From positions 13,817 through 77,816 of the forward strand of contig JAJEGS010000060.1 of the NCBI GenBank assembly GCA_022819745.1: 64,000 nucleotides of DNA, written 5' to 3'. The first letter of the stretch is position 1, and every line of letters starts with the position of its first letter. The DNA is from Candidatus Latescibacterota bacterium. GTDB lineage: Bacteria > Latescibacterota > UBA2968 > UBA8231. Shown one piece after another: positions 27,102 to 35,252 of the stretch. The notes beneath the pieces are model-generated. The model searched no databases. It had not been told where the DNA came from and saw only the letters and a program-made list of their open reading frames with translations. The translations under genes and the position numbers were made by a program.

Positions 27102-28892
27102 GTGCAAACGCTAAAAGGCCAAACCCGCACTGCGCCGCCGCTATGGGCGGTCTTGGAGCGGCGACTGATCGACGCGATCGACGAGGTGGCACCGATTTTT
27201 CTCGAGAAGTACACCCGCCCCGGCGGCAGCCTGATTTGGAAGGAAGAATATCCCGGCGACGGGGTCTGGGCCGACGACCTGTACGAGGCATTTTTCAACT
27301 GGCCTCACTACTATGCCCTAGGCGGCAGCGAGTACACGGGCGTCAAGGCTCTAGAAGAGTGGAATGCCATCACTCGGCAGCTAGAGCATGACTACGGCCG
27401 CGTCACCCGCGAGTTTATCAACGACGACGACTGGTTCCACAACGCGGAAAACTACATCTACTTCTATCACTTGGGGATGGCCGACCCAACCAACGCCGAG
27501 ACGCGCCGCCGGGCGCAGCGCTTTGCCGGATTGTACTTGAACGACGACCCAGCCGTGCCCAACTACGACCCCGACCACCGCATCGTGCGCTCGCCCTGCA
27601 GCGGCAGCAAGGGGCCGCTCTTGCAAATGCGGCGCGGCGAAATCCACTACGACCTCACCCACGACCACGCCACGCTAGGGCCGAGCTTTGCTTTGCCCGC
27701 TAATTGGTGGGAGGACCCCGAGACCAAACGCCGCGTTGAAGAGCAATTCGACCAAGTGGTCATGCAAGGCGACGTGACCGTCAACTTGGGCGTCGTGGCG
27801 CTGGTGGCAACGGCCTTTCTCCACACCGGCGAGGCGCGGTATCGGGAGTGGATCGAGGAGTACGTAGGGGCCTGGATAGAGCGCACCGAGGCCAACGGCG
27901 GCATCGTCCCAGATAACATCGGCCCCAACGGCATCGTCGGCGAGATGCGCCAAGGGCAGTGGTGGGGCGGGCTGTACGGCTGGACCGGGCGCTATGGACA
28001 CAACATGATGGCCCACTCGATCACCTCGGCGGTGGAAGCTGCGCTGTTGGTCACGGGCGAGCCCCGCTACTTGGACTTGCTCCGCATGCACATGGATGCG
28101 CTAGTCGCGCACGGCCGCGAGGAAGGGGGGCGGCTACTCGTGCCCTACAAGCACACGGACGAAGGCTGGACCGACTTCAACCCCATCAATTCCAATGCGC
28201 CGATCCACTTGTGGGCCGCGTCCATGGAGGAGCGCGACTGGCAGCGGCTGGAGACTTTGCGCCGGGGAGCCGAAGACGAGTGGAAGCAGGTAGGTCAGCG
28301 CGGGCCGCGTTCGCTTGACGACCGCGCCTGGACCCGCTTTCTCGCCGGCGAGTCTCCGGATTACCCCGAGCGCATCTTGCAGGCCAACTACCGCGAGGTC
28401 TGCGACCGCATCGCCAAGGTCATAGACGACGAACAGAATCTGACCCAACTCGACGTACACTGGTGGCAGCAGGTCAACCCAGTGGTCACTGAAGCCTTGG
28501 TGCAGCTAACAACCGGCGCGCCGCAAACCATCTACTGGGGCGGATTGGCGCAAGGGCGGGTGCGCTATTTCGACGGCGAGCAGCAACGACCGGGTTTGCC
28601 CTCAGATGTAGCTGCCCTAGTGACCGGCTTCAGCGCTGACAGTGCGGAACTGACGTTGGTCAACTTGAGCACGAGCCGCACGCGGCAGGTAATCGTCGGC
28701 GCTGGCAGCTTTGGCGAGCACTGCTTTGGCCGGGTGCAAGCTGGCGAAGAGGTTCTCGATGTGGATAGCACTTATTTCCAAGTTGAATTGGCACCAGCCA
28801 GCCAAATCGAATTGTCGCTCGCCATGCGGCGTTACTGCCAGCAGCCCAGCTTTCGCTTACCTTGGCACGGCGACGGGATTCCCTACCGATAG
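27102..28892 (+). CDS. large cytoplasmic protein, possibly an alpha/alpha-toroid glycosidase-like fold
   Basis: A 596-residue protein starting at GTG, with no signal peptide. The sequence is rich in aromatic/acidic pairs typical of carbohydrate-active helical barrels: 'WADDLYEAFFNWPHYYALGG', 'DDDWFHNAENYIYFYHLGMADP', 'GGLYGWTGRYGHNMMAHS' and 'WRPHTDEGW'-like strands near 345. The C-terminal 150 residues look like a beta domain. I do not recognise a named family; a six-hairpin glycosidase or lyase relative is the most plausible reading. A terminator-like stem follows the gene at 28899. Confidence 0.7.
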   Translation: MQTLKGQTRTAPPLWAVLERRLIDAIDEVAPIFLEKYTRPGGSLIWKEEYPGDGVWADDLYEAFFNWPHYYALGGSEYTGVKALEEWNAITRQLEHDYGRVTREFINDDDWFHNAENYIYFYHLGMADPTNAETRRRAQRFAGLYLNDDPAVPNYDPDHRIVRSPCSGSKGPLLQMRRGEIHYDLTHDHATLGPSFALPANWWEDPETKRRVEEQFDQVVMQGDVTVNLGVVALVATAFLHTGEARYREWIEEYVGAWIERTEANGGIVPDNIGPNGIVGEMRQGQWWGGLYGWTGRYGHNMMAHSITSAVEAALLVTGEPRYLDLLRMHMDALVAHGREEGGRLLVPYKHTDEGWTDFNPINSNAPIHLWAASMEERDWQRLETLRRGAEDEWKQVGQRGPRSLDDRAWTRFLAGESPDYPERILQANYREVCDRIAKVIDDEQNLTQLDVHWWQQVNPVVTEALVQLTTGAPQTIYWGGLAQGRVRYFDGEQQRPGLPSDVAALVTGFSADSAELTLVNLSTSRTRQVIVGAGSFGEHCFGRVQAGEEVLDVDSTYFQVELAPASQIELSLAMRRYCQQPSFRLPWHGDGIPYR

Positions 28893-28898
28893 GATTGA

Positions 28899-28924
28899 CC
28901 GACGTCTCTGGCGTCGGCCATTTT
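28899..28924 (+). terminator. stem-loop terminator
   Basis: CCGACG (28899-28904) and CGTCGG (28912-28917) form a GC stem with a 7-nt loop, followed by CCATTTT, immediately after the stop at 28892. Confidence 0.6.
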
Positions 28925-28930
28925 CCGATT

Positions 28931-28956
28931 GTAGGGGCAATCCTTGTGGTTGCCCT
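28931..28956. repeat. 'GTAGGGGCAATCC..GGTTGCCC' intergenic palindrome
   Basis: GGGCAA and TTGCCC face each other around a short loop in the 88-bp gap before the next PhyH gene. This type of palindrome is commonly dispersed in intergenic DNA of several phyla; only this copy is clear in the window (a partial match, GTGGTTGCCC, lies near 60523). Confidence 0.4.
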
Positions 28957-28979
28957 CCTTCCAATCAGGAGATAAAGCG

Positions 28980-29726
28980 ATGGACCAAGCCGACCGCGAT
29001 CTTTTTGCCGCAAACGGCTATCTCAACCTAGGGCAGGTGCTCGACAACGACGACGTGCAATACTTCCGCGCCATGTTCGATGGGGACATGGAAAAGTATC
29101 CCTATTTCTGGCACCGCTACGGCCACCACCAGCACGCCAACTACGAGGCGTTGATCACCTCGCCGCAATTCGACGAACTGATTCGCCACCCGAAAATATA
29201 CCCGACGATTGAGGCGCTGATGGGCGGGCCGCTCTGCTTTGGCGAGATCGGGCTGCGGATGATGCGGGCCTACGACGGCTCGTTGCACCAAGGTTGGCAC
29301 CGCGACAGGCCGCATTGGGACGAGCATCCGTTCCGCATGGACTACATCCAACTCATGGTCTATCTGTCCGATGTCGATGAGGGGACGCATTGTTTTTCGA
29401 TCTCCCCGGAAGCAGTAAGCCAGCCGGTGCTCGAAGATAAGGAAGCACAGCTCAAGCGGGGCGGCGAGTACCACTTGCATGGGCCAGCGGGAACGTGCGC
29501 ACTGTTTAACGTGGCCGTACTGCACACGGCGACGACGCGGCCCACGCAGGCAGAGCGGCGCACCGTGCAGATTTACTACGGGCATCGCAACCGGGCACCG
29601 CTGGCGAACGATTCGAGTATTCCGGCGGCGTTTTGGCGGGATAGCGCAGATGCAGAGACGCGGGCTTTTTACGGAGTTTTGAACGAGCGCACCAAGGTGT
29701 ATTTGGCAGCGTTCCCCGGAGCTTGA
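28980..29726 (+). CDS. PhyH family Fe(II)/2-oxoglutarate dioxygenase
   Basis: A 248-residue oxygenase with a complete facial triad: His107-x-Asp109 in 'GWHRDRPHW' and distal His182 in 'VLHTATTRP', with Arg193/194 for 2-oxoglutarate. The start ATG at 28980 has AGGAGA upstream; the longer frame to 28944 crosses the repeat and is not used. The N-terminal 'ANGYLNLGQVL' is the standard PhyH opening helix and strand. Substrate unknown. A transcript boundary probably lies before it, since a terminator-like stem precedes it. Confidence 0.88.
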   Translation: MDQADRDLFAANGYLNLGQVLDNDDVQYFRAMFDGDMEKYPYFWHRYGHHQHANYEALITSPQFDELIRHPKIYPTIEALMGGPLCFGEIGLRMMRAYDGSLHQGWHRDRPHWDEHPFRMDYIQLMVYLSDVDEGTHCFSISPEAVSQPVLEDKEAQLKRGGEYHLHGPAGTCALFNVAVLHTATTRPTQAERRTVQIYYGHRNRAPLANDSSIPAAFWRDSADAETRAFYGVLNERTKVYLAAFPGA

Positions 29727-29772
29727 CCTATTCCCTCTCGTTTAGAGCGGGGAGATGGCGAGATAGGTTATC

Positions 29773-30945
29773 TTGCACACACCCCTGTTGGATATCGCAC
29801 CCACTGATCTAGTGGACATTGCAGTCGTCGCGTTGCTGCTTTGGGGTCTAGTGGTTTGGACCCGCCGAGCGCGAATGGCCCTGCTCGGTTTGGGTTTTTT
29901 GGGCGTCTTCTACCACCTGATAGCGCAGCAATTCAAGTTGCAGCTAACGACTTGGATTCTCCAAGGCTTTTTCGCGGCGCTAGTGGTGGTGGTAGTGGTG
30001 GTGTTCCAGGATGATTTGCGCCGGCTCTTTGAGCAGATCGCCACGCTCAGTCTGCGCCGCAAGGCTCCGCGCCCGGATCCCTCCAGCTTGGGAACGCTGA
30101 CTAGGGGATTGCATCAGTTGGCGGCGAAAAGACGCGGGGCCTTGGTGGTACTGCCGGGGCGCGAGCCGATAGAGCGGCATTTTTTGCAGCATGGGGTCCC
30201 TCTGGACGCGGAGATCAGCGAAGAACTCCTCGACAGCCTTTTCGATCCTAGTTCGGCTGGGCACGACGGCGCGCTGGTGATGGAGAATAATAGAGTCAAG
30301 GAGTTTGGAGTACATTTGCCGCTTTCCGAAAATAGGAATGAACTGAAGGGAGGTGGTACGCGGCACGCGGCCGCGTTGGGACTAGCCGAACACAGTGATG
30401 CCCTGTGTCTGGTGGTCTCAGAGGAGCGCGGCACTATCGGGATCGCAACGCGGGGGCAACTCGAGATTCTGGACAATCCGGACGCGGGCAAACTGGCGAA
30501 CAGGATCAGAAGCTACTTGCAGCGTACGGGGACCCAAGTGAACGCACGCCGCGATTGGCATCGGTGGGGGCGGCGTATAGTGGAAGGTCTTTTGTCCTTC
30601 GCCTTGGCCTTGGGCGCGTGGCTAGCCTTCGTACCGGGCGCAACGCTCGAGGAAGCAGTGCGCCAGGTATCCGTAGCCGTAGAGAACATGCCCGAAGGAT
30701 ATGCGCTCAAGGACGTTAAACCTCCAGAGGTGGAGATTGAGGTAGCAGGACCGCGACGGGACATATTTTTGGCGAGCAATGCAGATTTCCAAGTCGTCAT
30801 TGACGCCAATCTCGTCAGGTTGGGGCGGAGGACCTTCGAGGTATCCACCCAGTCCGTGCGCCATGCAACCGGGTTGGAGGTCAAAAGTATCAAGCCAAAC
30901 AAGGTGAAACTAACCGTGCAGAAAGCGCGAGGAGGAACGCGATGA
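29773..30945 (+). CDS. cdaA: CdaA-type diadenylate cyclase fused to a YbbR (CdaR-like) domain
   Basis: A 390-residue membrane protein that should make c-di-AMP from two ATP. Three N-terminal helices (about 12-78) precede a DAC domain (about 105-235) with 'GHDGALVM' (DGA at 165-167), 'GGGTRHAAALGLAEHSDA' and 'VVSEERGTI'. A fourth helix (about 269-288) follows, then a single YbbR-type domain (about 297-385, 'YALKDVKPPEVEIEVAGPRRDI'). In Firmicutes CdaA (about 270 residues) and CdaR are separate neighbouring proteins, so this is a fusion. The RHR motif reads R-H-A (197-199). Start is TTG at 29773; the next ATG would delete the first helix. Confidence 0.9.
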   Translation: MHTPLLDIAPTDLVDIAVVALLLWGLVVWTRRARMALLGLGFLGVFYHLIAQQFKLQLTTWILQGFFAALVVVVVVVFQDDLRRLFEQIATLSLRRKAPRPDPSSLGTLTRGLHQLAAKRRGALVVLPGREPIERHFLQHGVPLDAEISEELLDSLFDPSSAGHDGALVMENNRVKEFGVHLPLSENRNELKGGGTRHAAALGLAEHSDALCLVVSEERGTIGIATRGQLEILDNPDAGKLANRIRSYLQRTGTQVNARRDWHRWGRRIVEGLLSFALALGAWLAFVPGATLEEAVRQVSVAVENMPEGYALKDVKPPEVEIEVAGPRRDIFLASNADFQVVIDANLVRLGRRTFEVSTQSVRHATGLEVKSIKPNKVKLTVQKARGGTR

Positions 30946-30977
30946 AAATCGCAGTGAGAGGTACGGCATGGCACTGA
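30942..30977 (+). other. 11-codon coupled mini-ORF between cdaA and a PhyH gene
   Basis: The ATG overlaps the stop of the cyclase gene (ATGA) and has an excellent GAGGAGG nine bases upstream, yet the frame (MKIAVRGTAWH) closes after 11 codons. The PhyH ATG at 30968 lies inside it in another frame. It may be a coupling leader or the remnant of a lost downstream gene. Confidence 0.4.
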
Positions 30978-31702
30978 GCGAACAACAGATTGCGTCTTTT
31001 AAGCAGCAGGGCTATTTGATTCTGGAAAACTTTATCGCGCCAGAGCAGATGGCCGCTTGGCGCGGGCAGTTCTGGAATCACCTAGGGGCCGATCCGCAAG
31101 ACCCAGCGAGTTGGCCCGATAGCTATGTGATCGACGGGTTTGCGGTTGAACCGGCCTTTGGGCAGCTTCCGCAGATGCAGGAAGTGGTCGAGGCGATGGG
31201 CGGCGGGCAATTTAGCGGTGGCGGCGGCTCCATGCTGGTGCAGTGGCCGCGCTCGGGGGAAGCGTGGGACTGGCCGGGCCAAGGGCATATCGACGGCTAT
31301 GGGCCGGGGGGCTGGAGCGGCGGTTTTATGCTGGGGGCGACGGCTTACTTAGACGATGTGGAAGCAAACGGCGGGGCCTTTGTTTACTGGCCGCAGAGCC
31401 ATCTGCCGACCCACGCGTACTTCCGCGAACACCCCGCCCACATCGACGGCAGTTTCCGCGACCGCGACGATTGGGAGCCGCGCCAATGGGGGTTGTTCTC
31501 AGACCGCTCGCCTCACGGGCCGGAGCAATTTGTGGCGCGGGCCGGGGACGTAATTTTCTGGCACTGTTTTATGTGTCACACCGGCTCGGCCAACATCCGC
31601 TCCAAGCCGCGGCTGGGGCTTTTCGCCCGCTGGCACTACGCCAAACGCGAGGCCATGCGCTATGAGGTACCGGAGGACTTGTGGAAGTATTGGGCGATCT
31701 AG
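30968..31702 (+). CDS. PhyH family Fe(II)/2-oxoglutarate dioxygenase
   Basis: A 244-residue oxygenase beginning 'ALSEQQIASFKQQGYLILENF', the typical PhyH N-terminus. The metal triad is His107-x-Asp109 ('GHIDGYG') and His204 ('CHTGSANIRSKPR'), with Arg215 for 2-oxoglutarate. It starts 22 bp after the cyclase gene with GAGAGG upstream. This subgroup resembles enzymes annotated as ectoine- or phytanoyl-hydroxylase-like, but the substrate is unknown. A functional link with c-di-AMP synthesis is not implied by the adjacency alone. Confidence 0.88.
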   Translation: MALSEQQIASFKQQGYLILENFIAPEQMAAWRGQFWNHLGADPQDPASWPDSYVIDGFAVEPAFGQLPQMQEVVEAMGGGQFSGGGGSMLVQWPRSGEAWDWPGQGHIDGYGPGGWSGGFMLGATAYLDDVEANGGAFVYWPQSHLPTHAYFREHPAHIDGSFRDRDDWEPRQWGLFSDRSPHGPEQFVARAGDVIFWHCFMCHTGSANIRSKPRLGLFARWHYAKREAMRYEVPEDLWKYWAI

Positions 31703-31740
31703 ACCGCCCTGTTGTCGAGCTGCTCAACCACCCGTGAAAG

Positions 31741-31769
31741 TTGCCCGTTTCGGCAAAATCGTCTAATTT
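31741..31769 (+). promoter_or_regulatory. possible sigma70 promoter for the omega-like gene
   Basis: TTGCCC (31741-31746), a 17-base spacer, and TAATTT (31764-31769) match four of six consensus bases in each box and lie 49 bases before the ATG at 31819. Confidence 0.3.
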
Positions 31770-31818
31770 TTGTAACATTATGTCCGTTCTCATTCATCTT
31801 TCATCCTCGGGAGCTACA

Positions 31819-32064
31819 ATGGCCAAGTCGATGTTTTCTCGGGAAGTCGCCCTCAAGCTCGAAGGCGAAATCAACGCCTTTCAAGCCTGTCGCAGTCTAT
31901 CGCAACGCGCGCGAGACATTAACACAGAGCGCAAACTGAGAGAAGACGAAAGCGAAGTTCCCGAAGACGAACTACCCAATTCGTCGGCTAGTGCCATGCT
32001 GGACTTTGCCGAGGGGCGCATTACCCTCGCGTCAGAAGAGGATGCGGACTCAGACGAGGTCTGA
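31819..32064 (+). CDS. small acidic protein resembling RNA polymerase omega subunit
   Basis: An 81-residue protein whose ATG at 31819 has GGGAG upstream; in-frame sequence further upstream is not used. The pattern 'NAFQACRSLSQRARDIN' is close to the omega helix 'N.YE.V..A.RRARQIN', and 'SSASAMLDFAEGRI' resembles the omega 'KPT..AL.EIA.GKI'. An acidic insert (EDESEVPEDE) separates the two helices and the C-terminus is acidic. If correct, it would help assemble RNA polymerase. The similarity is short and I judged it by eye, so another small DNA- or protein-binding role is possible. Confidence 0.5.
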   Translation: MAKSMFSREVALKLEGEINAFQACRSLSQRARDINTERKLREDESEVPEDELPNSSASAMLDFAEGRITLASEEDADSDEV

Positions 32065-32279
32065 ATCGCCCGCCGCTAGCGACAGCCCATCTACCTCGTG
32101 GGCCTGCCTTCGCTGCCGTCTCTAACGAAAAAACATGTAACCGTCGCACTGTCGGTCGCGTACCTTGCTGCCTAGAAGGAAGCTGGGGACGGGGCCGCCT
32201 GCTTGGTGGAATGCGGCGCGGCGCATAGTACTTTCATCCTCTGTCATAGCGCGGATAAACGCCCTGTAAAGGAGGCGTC
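32065..32279. other. intergenic region, no supported feature
   Basis: About 215 bp between the omega-like gene and the aldo/keto reductase-like gene. I find no convincing ORF, terminator or known RNA motif. A GGAGGC Shine-Dalgarno for the next gene lies at its end. Confidence 0.5.
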
Positions 32280-33218
32280 ATGGGCCTAGAGAAAAACTGC
32301 TGTCCCCGCCGCCGCTGGGGCAAGACCGAGCTTTCCATACCCGTAATCCCATTCGGGACGCAAGGCTTTGGCGGCCACTTTGGGCCGGTTGACGACGAGG
32401 AGGCCATGGCCCTGATGCGCCGAGCCGTCGATTTGGGCGTCAATCACTTCGACTGCGCCCGCTGCTACGGCGACTCGCTGCGCAAGCTGGGCCGCGCGAT
32501 CAAGGAAGGCGTCATCGCCCGCCGCGAGATCATCATCAGCGGCCGCGTCTGCTGCCACAGCGCGGCTGAATGGGGCGGCTACGGCGAGGGGCGGCCCGAC
32601 TACTCGGCTACGCGGGTCTTGGCCGATACCGAAGATCAGCTAGAAATTCTGGGAATCGAGAAGTTCGACGTGCTCTTCCTCCACGACCCGCCCGAGATCG
32701 AACCAACCCTTGAGTCAGGCGGCGCGCTCGAAGGGCTGGAACAAGTGCGCCAGCAAGGTGCCGTAGATTTCATCGGCTATGGCATGAGGCCCCACGACTT
32801 TCACCTCGCGCACATTGCATCGGGCCGCACCGACGCGATGCTGTGCTTCAGCGACTACAACTTGCTCCGCCAAGGCGCGGCCGACGCCATCCTGCCAGCA
32901 GCCGCAGCCGCCGACCTCGGAGTACTCAACGGCTGGTCAATCATGCGCGGCTGGCTGACCGGCGTGCCCGTGGAGCGCTTTATACCGCGCGATAAGTGGG
33001 GCGAAGATCAGCATCGGGCCGAGGCCATGCGCTTGTGGTGCAACGAGCAGGGCATCGACATGCTGGAACTGACGTTGCAATTTTGCCTAGGCGAGGAACG
33101 CATCCACGGCAATCCCATCGGCTCGCTGAACGTCGAGCAGCTAGAGCGGAACGTCGCGGCGGCCATGGCGGTCGTCTCCGACGAAACAATCGCCGCTTTT
33201 GTCGCAGCGGGACTCTAA
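32280..33218 (+). CDS. aldo/keto reductase-like protein with substituted catalytic lysine
   Basis: A 312-residue TIM-barrel protein of the aldo/keto reductase superfamily. Of the D-Y-K-H tetrad, Asp58 and Tyr63 ('HFDCARCYGDS') and His135 ('DVLFLHDPP') are present, but the lysine position in 'IIISGRVCC' is Arg89. The C-terminal cofactor region is weakly conserved. Normal members reduce carbonyls with NADPH. Cys-rich N-terminus 'EKNCCPRR' is unusual. The ATG has GGAGG upstream. The enzyme may have altered chemistry or be a ferredoxin-like/AKR variant; that remains open. Confidence 0.82.
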   Translation: MGLEKNCCPRRRWGKTELSIPVIPFGTQGFGGHFGPVDDEEAMALMRRAVDLGVNHFDCARCYGDSLRKLGRAIKEGVIARREIIISGRVCCHSAAEWGGYGEGRPDYSATRVLADTEDQLEILGIEKFDVLFLHDPPEIEPTLESGGALEGLEQVRQQGAVDFIGYGMRPHDFHLAHIASGRTDAMLCFSDYNLLRQGAADAILPAAAAADLGVLNGWSIMRGWLTGVPVERFIPRDKWGEDQHRAEAMRLWCNEQGIDMLELTLQFCLGEERIHGNPIGSLNVEQLERNVAAAMAVVSDETIAAFVAAGL

Positions 33219-33294
33219 GTTTGACGTCCCTTTGGGGTGTTCCGTACTTTCCGCCCGCCGAACCCTATAACTCAATTACCATCAAAGGAGGGGC

Positions 33295-34065
33295 ATGAGC
33301 GCTGCAGAAGATTATTACGCGCAGACGATGGAACTGTTGCAACGTCTGCGCGATACGCAAATGGACGCTATAGACCAAGCCGCCGCAATCTGCACCGAGA
33401 GCATTGCCAACGGTGGGCTGGTCTTTCTCTTTGGTGCGGGGCACTCGCGCATGATGTGCGAGGAAATGACGCCGCGCCAGGGGTGCTTCGTGGGCTTTTT
33501 TGCGTTGGTCGAGCTAGCGGTATCGAACCATGCGTCAATCGTCGGTACCAACGGGTTGCGCGGGCCGCTCTTTTTGGAGAAGTACGAAGGTTACGCCGAG
33601 GAAATCCTCCAAGGGTTCGAGTTCGGGCCGCACGATGCCTTTATCTTGATTTCGACCAGCGGCATTCGGCCTCTAATCGTCGAGATGGCCATGGGCGCTA
33701 AGGCACGGGGCTTGCCCGTGATCGCCATGCTGTCGAAGCCACATGGCGACCAATCGCCGCCCGCGCACTCGTCGGGCCAGAAGCTGATGGATGTGGCCGA
33801 CGTCGTCCTCGACAACCAATGTCCGCCGGGGGACTGCGTGCTCGAGCTAGAGGGGTTGGAGTGGCGGACTGGACCGGTATCGACGGTGACCGGCGCGATG
33901 ATGATGAATATGCTGCGCTGCGAGGTGGCCGAGCGGTTGCTGGCGCGGGGGATCAAGCCGGAGCTATTGCCGAGCCATCAGTTTGTCGGCAATGTAAGCG
34001 CGGAAGAACAGTTAGAGCGATTTTATGAGGGCTACCGCAAGAGCCTCAAGCATTTGTACGAGTAG
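33295..34065 (+). CDS. SIS domain protein of the UPF0309 type
   Basis: A 256-residue sugar-isomerase-fold protein. Phosphosugar-binding loops are visible: 'FLFGAGHSRMMCEEM' (about 44-58) and 'ILISTSGIRPLIVEMAMGAKARGLPVIAM' (about 118-146), with 'PSHQFVGNV' near the C-terminus. SIS proteins isomerise or sense phosphosugars; UPF0309 members are often near aminosugar genes. The ATG is preceded by AAAGGAGGGGC. It is followed by a small transposable-element-like insertion at 34081-34410. Confidence 0.87.
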   Translation: MSAAEDYYAQTMELLQRLRDTQMDAIDQAAAICTESIANGGLVFLFGAGHSRMMCEEMTPRQGCFVGFFALVELAVSNHASIVGTNGLRGPLFLEKYEGYAEEILQGFEFGPHDAFILISTSGIRPLIVEMAMGAKARGLPVIAMLSKPHGDQSPPAHSSGQKLMDVADVVLDNQCPPGDCVLELEGLEWRTGPVSTVTGAMMMNMLRCEVAERLLARGIKPELLPSHQFVGNVSAEEQLERFYEGYRKSLKHLYE

Positions 34066-34068
34066 CAG

Positions 34069-34420
34069 CCGATTTCCTAGTAGTGATTGCGTTTGAAATC
34101 GGAGGCGGTCTTTTTGGGCACCCACTACCTAAATTCCCAAAGTATAGGAGCCAAAGATGGCTAAAATTATATCTTCTCAAGAGCAATCATCGTTTGAAGT
34201 TATCGTGGAAGCCGAAACCCTGAGCGAGGCGATAAAAGAAGCTGCGTCATTGGCAGATGATGTGAAGACGCATGGATATGTACTTTTCCAAGTAGACGAA
34301 AACCTTTTCGGAAACATCGATGATACTCGGCAATGGCGTCTCAAGTGGTACGGAAAGGAACGTTAGTGGGTGCCCAAAAAACAATCCTTATATTTCTAAC
34401 GCAACCACTACCGATTTCCT
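34069..34420. mobile_element. MITE-like element with ~47-bp terminal inverted repeats and flanking direct repeats
   Basis: The ends 34081-34127 and 34364-34410 are inverted copies matching at 37 of 47 positions, including a perfect 17-bp inner block (34111-34127 against 34364-34380) and a conserved outer tip TAGTG-TTGCGTT. The element is flanked by the direct repeat CCGATTTCCT at 34069-34078 and 34411-34420, consistent with a target-site duplication. It is about 330 bp, AT-richer than its surroundings, carries one 69-codon ORF and no transposase, so it would be a non-autonomous element. Confidence 0.72.
34157..34366 (+). CDS. small hypothetical protein inside the inverted-repeat element
   Basis: A 69-residue acidic protein with a good TAGGAG upstream of the ATG; its stop codon lies in the right inverted repeat. 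The likely fold is beta-alpha-beta: 'SSFEVIVEAETLSEAIKEAASLADDV' followed by 'GYVLFQVDEN' and a basic aromatic tail 'RQWRLKWYGKER'. No family recognised and no transposase motif. Codon use is AT-rich compared with both neighbours, fitting a passenger of a mobile element. Confidence 0.6.
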   Translation: MAKIISSQEQSSFEVIVEAETLSEAIKEAASLADDVKTHGYVLFQVDENLFGNIDDTRQWRLKWYGKER

Positions 34421-34459
34421 TATCCAACGTCGCATTTACAAACCCCCTTCCGCTGAACC

Positions 34460-35239
34460 GTGGGCACTCTCGACAACAAGGTTTGTCTGATTACCGGCTC
34501 TACCGGCATCGCTGAGGCCACGGCTTTGCACGCAGCCGAGGAGGGGGCCAACGTATTTGTCACCTCGCGGACGGAAGCAAACTGTCGGGCCTTAGCCGAG
34601 AAGCTGGGAAAGCAGGGGGCGCACCGAGCAGCCGATCTGACGCAGCAGGAACAAGTCACCGAGACCGTGCAGACCTGCGTCGAAAAGTGGGGACGGATCG
34701 ACGGGTTGTTCAATGTAGCGGGGATCAGCGGGCGGCGCTTTGGCGATGGGCCACTGCACGAGTGTACTGAGGAGGGGTGGGACGCGACGCTAGACGCCAA
34801 CGCCAAGAGCATGTTTTTGGTCTGCCGCGCCGCGCTGCAACAGATGTTGACCCAGGAACTACGCGAAGAAGGCGCGCGGGGAGCGATTCTCAATATGGCC
34901 AGTGTGTTGGCCTTTGCGCCGGAGCGGAAGTTTTTTGCCTCGCACGCCTATGCGGCCAGCAAGGGGGCGATTGTGTCGCTGAGCAAAGCCATGGCCAGCT
35001 ATTACGCGCCGCACGGAATTCGGGTCAACGCCATTGCGCCGGCACTGGTGGAGACGCCGATGAGCAAGCGGGCCGGAGAAAACGCGGAGATCATGGCGTT
35101 TATGCGCGACAAGCAGCCGCTCGGGGCGATGATGGGCGCGGCGGACGTAGCGGGAATGGCGGTCTTTTTGCTGGGAGACCAAGCGCGAGCAATTACCGGA
35201 ACGGTGGTGACCGTAGATGCAGGTTGGTGCGTGAGCTAA
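34460..35239 (+). CDS. short-chain dehydrogenase/reductase
   Basis: A 259-residue SDR with Rossmann fold. The catalytic residues Ser148 ('NMASVL'), Tyr164 and Lys168 ('YAASK') are intact, as are 'NVAGIS' and 'IRVNAIAPALVETPMS'. The nucleotide-binding motif, normally TGxxxGxG, is one residue short and reads 'TGSTGIAEA', which should alter cofactor binding. The start is GTG with no clear Shine-Dalgarno, just downstream of the inverted-repeat element. It begins a four-gene group with a ROK protein (13 bp away), a MetE-like enzyme and a PhyH oxygenase. Confidence 0.87.
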   Translation: MGTLDNKVCLITGSTGIAEATALHAAEEGANVFVTSRTEANCRALAEKLGKQGAHRAADLTQQEQVTETVQTCVEKWGRIDGLFNVAGISGRRFGDGPLHECTEEGWDATLDANAKSMFLVCRAALQQMLTQELREEGARGAILNMASVLAFAPERKFFASHAYAASKGAIVSLSKAMASYYAPHGIRVNAIAPALVETPMSKRAGENAEIMAFMRDKQPLGAMMGAADVAGMAVFLLGDQARAITGTVVTVDAGWCVS

Positions 35240-35252
35240 CCAAGGAGGACGC

